64,000 nt of DNA, from positions 686,462 to 750,461 of the forward strand of contig JAJEKB010020949.1 of assembly GCA_022393335.1 (NCBI GenBank), written 5' to 3'. This stretch comes from Macrotrachela quadricornifera (Eukaryota; Rotifera; Eurotatoria; Philodinida; Philodinidae). The position numbers and the translations under genes are program-made. Shown here one piece after another: positions 55,736 through 64,000 of the stretch. The notes below the pieces were generated by a model. That model saw only the letters and a program-made list of their open reading frames with translations. It searched no databases and was not told the DNA's origin. Every line of letters starts with the position of its first letter. Within the stretch, counting starts at the first letter, position 1.

Positions 55736-56473
55736 AGCTCTTTATCCAGCTCAATCAATCAATCAATCTTTTTTTCAGATGATAGATTAGGTTGAATAAA
55801 TAACTGAATTTTACGGTTTTACTCTCCGTCGGGACCTTGAGATCACTCTGTAGATATAATGAAACGGAATTTGTTCGAATTGCGTTGAATCTGAACTTGT
55901 GAGAAATGCCAAAACTCCATCGTTTTCTAAAATCGTTATATAAAAACAAAAACACAGCCCAGAAAATCGAGCGAACGCAAGAAGCTCAAAAAACTTTGCG
56001 ATCTAAAAAGTGGACTGAAAAAGATAAATTCATTTCACTCTTTCGTTTTTTATAGCTTTGGTCTATCAGACGTTTTCGAAAAGCCTCAAAAGTTCCGACG
56101 ATATGTCGTGCACAGAAACTAAACACAATCCATTTTGATATGCAGTTTGTTTTCCTATCACGATGCGATCAGCTCTATAGTGTTCACGTATACGAATAAT
56201 TGCTCATAGCGATGTAGGTTTAACGGCTAAGTATTGAGGTAAGGGGTTAGATACATTTCTGAAGGATCAAGAATAGAAAGAAGGGATGAGTTATATTTGT
56301 AGACGGGAAGTAGTTGATACAGAGGGACATCGCCGAGGTTTTGATGAAACGTCTCACATGTTCGTACAGATAGTTTTGAGCAAATGATTATGAATGTTTT
56401 TTAGAGTGTACCAAAGATTTACAATACAAGATACTAGACACAGAAAGTAATTCTTCAGCAGATATATAACAAC
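55736..56473. other. No gene; upstream region of the plus-strand GPCR
   Basis: Includes (CAAT)n near 55754 and a repeat terminus TTTTTTAGAGTGTACC at about 56398-56413, 60 bp before the GPCR start. No core promoter motif stands out. Confidence 0.45.
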
Positions 56474-57469
56474 GTGAATATGTCGTCATCTGGTGTGTTA
56501 TCAATTATACAAAACGAATTTAGTCGCTATTCATCATTATTGACCATATTTGGTGGTGTGTTTGGGAATATTTGTATTCTGATATTGTTCAGTCGACGTT
56601 GGAAAAACTCATGTGCATTATGTTTGTCATGTGCTGCAGTATTCAATGGCTTGAACATAGTCGTGAATGTGTGGTCAAGATTGGGCGCTACGTTTGGTCC
56701 AGATGTGACAAACTTGAATATGGATCTGTGTAAACTACGATTCTATTCTGGTCATGTATGGAGTCAGATAGGAAGATATATGGTCTGTGTTGCAAGTGTA
56801 GATCGTTATTTACTGGTTGCAAACAATATTCATTTTCAAACCATCAGTCGACCTGTTGTTATACGAAGCATTATTGGAGGTACAGTTGTTTTTTGGCACG
56901 TAGTAGGCATTCATGTGGCCGTTCTAACAACAATCGAAAATGGCTTCTGTAGTCAATTTGGCGTCTACAATCTTATATATTTCATTTACACTCTAATTGT
57001 TGCTAGTTTCATTCCACCATTATTGATGATGGTCTTCGGCGTGCTGGCCTATCGCCGAATGAAGCGCTTGCATGCGCGTGTTCAACCATTAGGTGGTGCG
57101 GCTGCAAGTAATAACGGTGGTGCCGCTACAAGTAATAACGATGGTGCGGCTGCAGGTAATAACGGTGGTGCTGTTGTCAATCGTCGAGATCGAGAATTAT
57201 TGACCATGGTTCTTGTTGAAAGTGCCGTTTATGTGTCGACAAATGTTCTCTTTCCATTGATCAATTTGGAGATCGGAGTGACCAATTATATAGGCCTGCA
57301 AAAGAGTCCACTATATCGTCAAATCGAGTTCTTTCTGTTAAATGTCGGATCAGTATTTATTTACTTCAATAATGCTTTCCCTTTCTATACATACTTGGTG
57401 GCATCAACAACTTTTCGTAAAGATAGCAAGAAGTTATTTACTAAATTGTGGCACCGACTGATCGGGTGA
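56474..57469 (+). CDS. Rhodopsin-like G-protein-coupled receptor with repeat-bearing third loop
   Basis: This single-exon gene has 331 residues. The start could be ATG 56474 or the next ATG at 56480. Seven spans are visible: about 19-40 (GVFGNICILILF, TM1 GN), 46-68, 85-110, 128-152, 165-195, 241-265 and 280-310. TM3 ends ASVDRYLL with a canonical DRY. Conserved Cys before TM3 (LCKLRFY) and in loop 2 (FCSQFG) are present. TM7 lacks NPxxY (NNAFPFYTYL). The third intracellular loop holds about 3.5 copies of an 8-residue unit like GGAAASNN. It is a cell-surface receptor of unknown ligand; peptide-receptor-like by overall form. There are no lesions. Only distantly similar to the receptor at 39056. 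Confidence 0.87.
   Translation: MNMSSSGVLSIIQNEFSRYSSLLTIFGGVFGNICILILFSRRWKNSCALCLSCAAVFNGLNIVVNVWSRLGATFGPDVTNLNMDLCKLRFYSGHVWSQIGRYMVCVASVDRYLLVANNIHFQTISRPVVIRSIIGGTVVFWHVVGIHVAVLTTIENGFCSQFGVYNLIYFIYTLIVASFIPPLLMMVFGVLAYRRMKRLHARVQPLGGAAASNNGGAATSNNDGAAAGNNGGAVVNRRDRELLTMVLVESAVYVSTNVLFPLINLEIGVTNYIGLQKSPLYRQIEFFLLNVGSVFIYFNNAFPFYTYLVASTTFRKDSKKLFTKLWHRLIG
57092..57177 (+). repeat. 24-bp in-frame tandem repeat in the GPCR third loop
   Basis: The unit GGTGGTGCGGCTGCAAGTAA plus TAAC is repeated three times with changes, followed by a partial unit. It encodes Gly-Gly-Ala-Ala-Ala-Ser-Asn-Asn-like octads. Copy number is likely to vary between alleles. Confidence 0.9.
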
Positions 57470-59284
57470 ATCGTTCCCAGTATCACTGCGACAACAATCT
57501 ATCTAGAACTGTACTGACTGACGTATACATATATAATTAATTTGCTTTTGATGTTGTAAGTCTTCTTTTCGCCAAGTTAATGTACTTGTCTAGTGAGTTG
57601 AGAAATTATCCGTATATGTATGCTTTTTTCGTTTGTTGTTTTTTTGTGATTATGATATGAAATAAATGTTGGAGCGAAGCATAATTTATGTTCCAGAGGA
57701 TGCTTGCAACTTGAACATACAGAATTTGGTTTTTGATCTTCTTTAGCCAGTTTTGTTTGATGAAATAAGAAAGCAGGGTACACGAATAATCTTTCGATCC
57801 ATTATCGATTTTCAATCGATCATCAATCTGACTTGATTGAGATATCAAGGTCACTATCGTTGTAAGATTTTGCTTGTGAGGCTTCGTAATTTTATTCAAT
57901 CAAAGTCTCTCTAAGCAAGGACGGGACATATACTAACATGTATCGGCTCATCTTTATATTTCCAGGCGGTATATATAGAAGGTGGGCAAGTACGGACTTT
58001 TTTGAATATTCTTCTCTTCCCACACCCTCAAGATGCTTACTGCTCACTCAGGTGTGATCATTTTTCGTTGAAAACTGAATAAATCGAATGAGAAATGTTT
58101 GCTCTACTCCGCAATCAAAAACTAGCTCAAATAGACGAGGACAAGGTGAGATATTTGACTTCGACGCAAAAAATAAACTCTCAGAAATTGCCAATAGTCT
58201 TGATTGAATGTGAAACGAAATAAGTCATGTCCATTAAGCAATACTTTTCTCAATTCTTTTTTTAATTAAGGTGCTTTTGGTAGTGAATGATTAACCAGTT
58301 ATCATGACGATAGAGCAGTTAGTGGAGTAACAAATTCGAGTGCGACACCAACAAGTATAGGTGATGATTCATTTATATATTATGTCGGGTATAAACGATT
58401 TGACCAAAACTGTCTGGAAAGTAGATATCGTGCAATACAAGAAGGATGCACAGCAAGCAATGTGCAAGGCAAGCATCCTGCAATACAAGCGCTCCACACG
58501 ACAAGTATCTCATACAAAGAGCACTTTTTAGTACACAGTACTTGAACATAGTCACAAAATTTAAAAAATCTCTGATGTGCAAAACTTTTGCAACATCAAA
58601 TTCTATATTGTCATAAATCCATTAATGTTATTTTTAGTTAAAGATAATTGTAACAGTATATTACAGAACTTTTGAGAATTGGCAGAACTGCATTTCCGAA
58701 CGTCCATCCTTAACAAAACTGGGCTTTCGACATTTGCTAAAAGTTCAATAGAATTCAAAATACAATTTTGGTGAAAAAAAAAACTTTCGCGAATTGCCAA
58801 AAGTCAACTGTCAAAATCAGTACTGCGAAATTCATGCTATCCCTTTTTCTTTTCGTTTTTTGTTAATCACCGGTTATTTATCATTATGTTTCAAAAAATT
58901 AGTCATATCATTTTACGTTGAATTTTTTAAGCAGACTTTTCAATGAAGCATGCAAAACAGGAGAAAAAAGACAGTATTTGCAAATGTTGTCCATATGTGC
59001 CAGTTCTCGATGAATACATAGCTTATACACACGTGGATACAATCATTCGCTTCTTCGACCTTGCTTGAATTAATGTCTTTTTCGTTTTGCATTCTGTGAT
59101 TCAGTGCACAGTGGAGCGTGTACATTATTTGTGCATGCGATAGCGAAGAGGTAAAATACCGGTAATCATTTCGACTGCAGTTTAGTGTAGATGGCTATCT
59201 TGCTTTGCTATTACTCCAACATCACATACCAATTCGCGACCGATACGATTCATGTATAAATATAACATAGGTGAAAATAAATAT
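57470..59284. other. No gene seen
   Basis: AT-rich sequence without credible ORFs. Around 58430-58520 there are short internal repeats (GTGCAATACAAG, ATCCTGCAATACAAGCG, GCAAGCA). Confidence 0.45.
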
Positions 59285-59286
59285 TA

Positions 59287-60271
59287 CTTAGGATTATCCA
59301 AAAGTAGTGACGGAGGCACTTTTTTTTCTTATAGAAAGTATAAAAATATGTTCTTTTTTTACCAACAGATAGAGCGTCTTTCACTCTATTTTTCCATGCA
59401 ATTTGATCGCTATTCAAATAATGTTATGATAGTAAAATTTTCATAAGAACTGTTTTTAATGAAAACTTTCTGGTAATACAGTAGATCATTATTGATGGGA
59501 TGAAAAAAATGGAACAGTTTTACACCTCGTTTTATCATCAGTCAATATGTCGTATTAATATATCAAGTATATCAGACGGTGCGGTGTGAAAAGCTCTACA
59601 CCTTATAGAGGACTTGATATTCTATAAATGCACTTTTTTGTTTTGAAAATGACCGAAACTCTGAACGACCAGATTTGAACGTTGCAAAAATGAGATAGTT
59701 TTTTTTGTAAAAGACGAATTCATTCTGTCTTATCTAAGCTTCTCATAATTGTTCTGTGTAACTTGTAGAGCTTTTCACGCTGCATCGTGTGGTGTATTTT
59801 GTTTTTGTAAAGAAATATATCAAAAAATAAAAAGATGAGATAGGAAGGAACGAATTCGATTTTTTACCGAAAAAACATCTCATTTTTGCAACGTTCAAAT
59901 CTGACCGCTCAGAGTTTCGCTCATTTTCAAAACAGAAAAGTGCATCTATAAAAACAACTGGTCCTTTATAAATTGTAGAGCTTTTCACGCTGCATCTTTT
60001 GGTATATTTGGTTTATTCAATGCAACTTAATAAGTAATAACCAAGTGAATTGCAAAAGTGTCCTATCCATGATGATCTACTGCTATCAGAAAGTTTTCAA
60101 CAAAAACAGTTCTTATGAGAATTTTATTATCATACATTAGTTGAATAGTGATAAAATAGCATGAAAAAATAGAGCGAAAGACGCTCTATCTATTGGTAAA
60201 AAAAGAAAATTTTTTCATGCTTTCTATAAGAAAAAGAAGTACCTCCGCCACTACTTTTGGATAACCCTAAG
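59287..60271. mobile_element. TA-flanked foldback MITE with a nested inverted repeat
   Basis: TA at 59285-59286 and 60272-60273 brackets about 985 bp. The ends read CTTAGGATTATCCAAAAGTA and the inverse of CTTAGGGTTATCCAAAAGTA, with arms of about 220 bp. Inside, a second pair of inverted arms (about 59590-59700 and 59880-59990, with TTGCAACGTTCAAATCTG and GTAGAGCTTTTCACGCTGCAT words) suggests one element inserted in another. No coding capacity. Confidence 0.7.
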
Positions 60272-60273
60272 TA

Positions 60274-61630
60274 TTTCATATAAGAAATGATATATATATA
60301 ACCATCGTTTCGTTGTCAAAAATATTTTTTCAATATACCACATCCTGATACAAACAGTCGACAGAAATTGCTATTTAAAAAGGATAATAGTACCATACTA
60401 TTCCATTAAATTGAGGCCAAAATGGTGGAAACTCAATTGGCGACAGCAATAACTGATGCTCAAAGTAATATTGAGACATCTTCAGATAGATGTTTAAAAA
60501 TACTAGGACCAATCCTGGGTAGTCCATGAACCATCCTAATGGCTATCTTCAGATAGTCCAAAACAGATCACCAACACGTTTCTTAGATAGCCGTTAAAAA
60601 GTTGTAGGGACTACTGCCATCTAATTCTTAAAAAATTATACAGGAATCACCCGTACATAATTCTTAAAAATTATGAGACTACCTTGAGTAATCTTTAAAA
60701 ATTCTAAGCACTCAAAGATATATTATAATTTAATTTAATTTATAATTTAATAAATTGTGAAAAAAATTAAGTTAAATTTATTTTAAATTAACTTATCGAT
60801 AATTTAATTTATTTTTAAATTTAAATTATGGGTAAAAATAAGTTAAATTTATTTTAAATTTAAATTGTTGTTAATTTAATTTACGCATAAATTAAATTAA
60901 AAATAAATATTAATTGACACCCCTAACTGGCACACAATCGCGAAAAGTACACTGTTAGCATACTTTTATTCGTCGTTTTCTTTCTACAAAAGTACTATAC
61001 ACTTGCAGAACAGATCCTATGCTTTCGTATTATTTAGGTAGATCTTATTGTTTTATATGAATGGTAAGTATTATTTTTATTTGACGATATTTTATTGATT
61101 TAGAACTGAGCATTATTTGCTGGAAACGGCCTTAAACGGCGTCGCTTACCTTATGGCAAAAAAATGGCCCTCAATCCGAGTTCACGTAAAACGACGGGAA
61201 AATGATGCAAACCGGTGGAAAACAATGACCGTTTTTCACCGTTTAAGGCGCTAATCACGCCGTTTCTTCACCATTTAAGGCAGTTTACGGCGCCGTTCCA
61301 GACAACTCGAATGATGGGCCTGGATTGTTTTATTTAAATAATGAATCATGTGATGTTTTTAATCTGAAGAATTGAAGAGTCAACATTCTTTAAATAGGTC
61401 TAGAAATCTTTCGATTCACCGAATGATTTACGTAATGTCTGAGAAAATAGCATTGAAAATCAGATGACGTAGTGAAAGAAATGTGCTGATTTCGAATAAT
61501 CTAAGATTTTTCATGGAAAAAAAGTCAGATATATTTATGACTACGATATATTATTGAATGAATGAACGAAATCAGCTAAGAAAGTGATTACAAGGTATCG
61601 GAAGAAATTGTATTAAATATTAAAAAAAAA
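60274..61630. other. No gene; AATTTAAATTA tract and a palindromic GGAAACGGC element
   Basis: 60720-60915 is a tract of TTTAATTTAAATT words. 61118-61315 contains a small element whose ends, CTGGAAACGGCCTTAAACGG and (inverted) CTGGAACGGCGCCGTAAACT, frame further copies of the ACCGTTTAAGGC word. It looks like a MITE of about 200 bp. No target duplication was resolved. Confidence 0.45.
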
Positions 61631-63474
61631 TTATGGATCACGAGCAAACATAAGTAAAAATTCAATAAAATGCATAATTTTTTCAGGTTTAATATGTCCA
61701 TAACCATCTTTAATAATAATTTGTTTATCTTCAAGTACTTTCATTGGAGTTTTTAGTCGAGCTATAACTTCTTTCCAAATTTGTTCTGTTTTAACTTCAA
61801 TAATTATATGAATATCATCTGGATGAATATTTTCAAGCCAAGAATATTTAACATCAACAATTCCATTTCTAATATGAAGAGTAAACTTTTCATTTGTATC
61901 AATAAAATGAAATAAAATTAATTGATTTATCCCTTCAGCATTTTTATAATCAAAATTAATAGTTAATGACATAAAACAATTTTTTAATGGAGATATTAAA
62001 ATTGATTGAGCAATTTGTGTTGGTGCTGGTTTTATATCAATTAATCCTTGAATTTCTAATGATTTTGTTAAATACCAATTTCTTCCATTTGCTGAAACTT
62101 CAAATGAAGCTAATTTTTCTAATGTTAAACTTTGTAATTTATTTATTTCTAAAATATTTAAATTTTCCGGATAAAGATTTAATGCTTCAGTTAATTCTAA
62201 AACCCATTGATATTTTTCTTCTTGGAATGCTTTATTAGCATATTCAAATACTTTTTCACTTCCACCACCAAGTTTAATTAAATTTTCTGCATGTATTTTT
62301 GGTGAATCAACATTTAAATCAGATGTTTTTCCACTAAACCAACCTAAATATCGATCAAATATTGCACGAATACTCCTAAATAAAAAGAAAACAAATATTT
62401 TATTTTAAATATAAAATTATATAAATTATGTAACCAATTAATAGTTCCATAATATTCTTGTAAATATGGATGTTCTCGTAAATTAATTGGTAATTCAATT
62501 AATTTATTTCCAATAATTTCATCTGATGTGAAACCTTGATTAATAAATCTAATTGTTTGATCATGAACAAATTGAATAGCATCTCGATATTTAGTTATTA
62601 TATCATAAATATCATCTTTTCCTTTGATTGGTTTTGTATGTGATGGTATTAAATATTCTGCTCTTAAATCTCTCATTAAATCTAATGAAGAAATCCATAA
62701 TCTTGCATCTCGTGCTGGTGTTCCACGTATTGCATAGATATTTGGAAATGCTTTATAAATATTATCAGCTGCAAAGAGAAGTTTTTCTTTTGGCATATAT
62801 ATAACAATTTGATCATCAGTTTCACCAGGTGCATAATATAAAATAAAATCTCTTCCTTCTATTGTTACTTTATAACTATCTGTATTAAATGTATCTGTTG
62901 GACGAACAAATCCTGCAGTATTATTTTGATTATAATTTAATGTTGAACCGATTCCAGAATTAATATGACCTGTTTCTTTTGTTAAATATGTACCAAATTG
63001 TCTTGCTGCTCTTTTATATCCAATTGGTTGAACTAAATTCGCCATATTATCAAGAATTTGTAATGTTTTTGCATGAGAATAAATTTTAATATTATTTAGA
63101 TTATCTTCAGCAAATATTTGTGCACCAAATATATGATCAGCATGAAAATGAGTATAAATAATAGCAACTATTGGTTTTGATGATATTATTTGAAAATCTT
63201 TTTTAAGTTCTTTAGCACTTTCACAAGAGTCTAATGTATCAATTATTATATTTCCATTATTTCCTTCAATTAACATACTATTAGCTAAACCATATCCAAC
63301 AGCACAATGGATTCCTGGGAGAACTGTTAAAACTAAAAAGATAAAATAAAAAGAAAAGTTTTATATATATTAAACATTATTTAAAATTATACTTTGTTTA
63401 TGAAATTCTTCAGAATGATTAATTAAACATTCAGGTGCGTTTATTATATTTTTATGTTGATTAATATCGCACAT
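61631..63474 (-). CDS. Alkyl sulfatase (metallo-beta-lactamase + SCP2-like), intact, three exons
   Basis: Exons 63474-63393, 63332-62435 and 62375-61631, with GT-AG introns of about 60 bp, sum to 1725 nt, a 574-residue protein. ATG 63474 starts MCDINQHKNIINAPECLINH. Exon 2 encodes the metallo-beta-lactamase domain: ANSMLIEGNNGNIIIDTLDS, the zinc motif THFHADH, GETDDQIVIYMP, LLFAADNIYKAFPNIYAIRG and IPSHTKPIKG. Exon 3 gives the dimerisation domain (RYLGWFSGKTSDLN, KLGGGSEKVFEYANKAF, ASFEVSANGRNWYLTKSLEI) and an SCP2-like C-terminus ending FARDP. The family (SdsA1/BDS1 type) hydrolyses alkyl sulfates such as SDS. No signal peptide is seen, so a cytosolic site is likely. The metal-site Glu of the AEN motif is Asp here (ADN), as in a subgroup of the family. 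It is common in bacteria and fungi and patchy in animals; transfer is inferred. The introns show it is settled in a eukaryotic genome. Confidence 0.92.
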
Positions 63475-64000
63475 ATTCAAATTTATCTAAAATTATTTCG
63501 AGAATTAAATTATAGAAAAATCTTAGCCAAGATACAAGGTACAGAAAAGTAAATAGATCTTAGCAAATTTATGTACAAGATACTGTGATTATTTTGTTAC
63601 CAAGATCTTTAATTGGACTTTGAGCACAGACTTAGATTATGCCATTAAGATATATGAATGCAATATTTGTTGTCCAAGATCTGAAAATCTGATCGATTAT
63701 TTCTCTGCTGCTCCAAACGAGATCGTGTTGAACTATTCGAAAAATCATAATCTTCATTCATAGGTTTTTATTAATACATGTCATTTTTTATGTGGATAAA
63801 TCTCATTTTTTATATTGCATGTGTTTGCTTGTCCTTCATCTCGATTATATCATTGTTCTCTGCTTTCTTTTCATTTCTTATTCTCCTATATAATGGTGTA
63901 CTCTGTGTGATTTGAAAAAAGATCTGGAGTGATGTAGTGTGTAGTTAATATCATACATCGAGAGTAGCGGTAATGCTACTCCTCCAGTTCGTCATTATGA
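63475..64000. other. No gene seen; 5' flank of the alkyl sulfatase
   Basis: AT-rich upstream sequence of the minus-strand alkyl sulfatase. No coding frame or repeat was recognised, and no promoter motif I would name. Confidence 0.45.

Noticed and set aside
1..64000. tRNA and rRNA genes
   Set aside because: I looked for tRNA-like box motifs and rRNA-like conserved words and saw none I could support by eye; a tRNAscan run would be decisive.

Overview
The window is eukaryotic nuclear DNA: AT-rich, with spliceosomal GT-AG introns, poly-A retrotransposon tails and a dense load of transposable elements. It most likely comes from a bdelloid rotifer or close relative. This is inferred from a truncated gene (42.4-42.9 kb, minus) that resembles a transmembrane/Cys-rich family I associate with bdelloids, from two rhodopsin-like GPCRs with single-exon coding regions, from non-animal metabolic genes (alkyl sulfatase, urea carboxylase) and from the mixture of element superfamilies. 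No species call is possible from the sequence alone.

Layout. 1.3-2.5 kb: decayed DDE transposase with a SWIM zinc finger. 2.7-4.7 kb: inverted-repeat element filled with 51-bp quasi-palindromic repeats. 4.7-7.7 kb: piggyBac element (TTAA duplication) interrupted by an 810-bp foldback element. 8.6-12.1 kb: decayed copy of an unassigned DNA transposon. 12.4-18.4 kb: a PLAC8-domain gene split by a 5.6-kb LINE with a 15-bp target-site duplication. 19.9-21.9 kb: reverse-transcriptase scrap, Cys-rich minus-strand gene remnant, and a hAT C-terminus split by a hairpin element. 22.4-26.2 kb: foldbacks and an iteron-filled MITE containing an assembly gap. 26.3-28.9 kb: decayed Penelope-like element with a GIY-YIG-like tail. 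29.4-30.7 kb: intact DD37D mariner/Tc1-type element. 31.7-32.3 kb: membrane-protein ORF with one internal stop. 32.8-36.7 kb: an apparently intact copy of the unassigned DNA transposon seen at 8.6 kb (441-bp terminal inverted repeats, five exons, 744 residues). 36.9-37.5 kb: foldback. 39-40 kb: GPCR. 40.7-41.5 kb: two nested piggyBac-type MITEs. 43.3-50.7 kb: a second, more decayed LINE of the same clade, carrying a 1.47-kb inverted-repeat element. 50.8-52.1 kb: urea carboxylase C-terminal fragment. 53.2-54.0, 55.4-55.7 and 59.3-60.3 kb: MITEs/foldbacks. 56.5-57.5 kb: second GPCR. 61.6-63.5 kb: intact three-exon alkyl sulfatase.

How the genes relate. There is no operon or pathway here. The host genes that look intact are the two GPCRs and the alkyl sulfatase. 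The rest is layered transposon insertion. In four places, conceptual removal of the inserted element plus one target-site copy restores a continuous reading frame (PLAC8, piggyBac transposase, second LINE ORF1, hAT), so the order of insertions can be read directly. The most novel item is the unassigned DNA transposon family at 32.8-36.7 kb (intact) and 8.6-12.1 kb (decayed).
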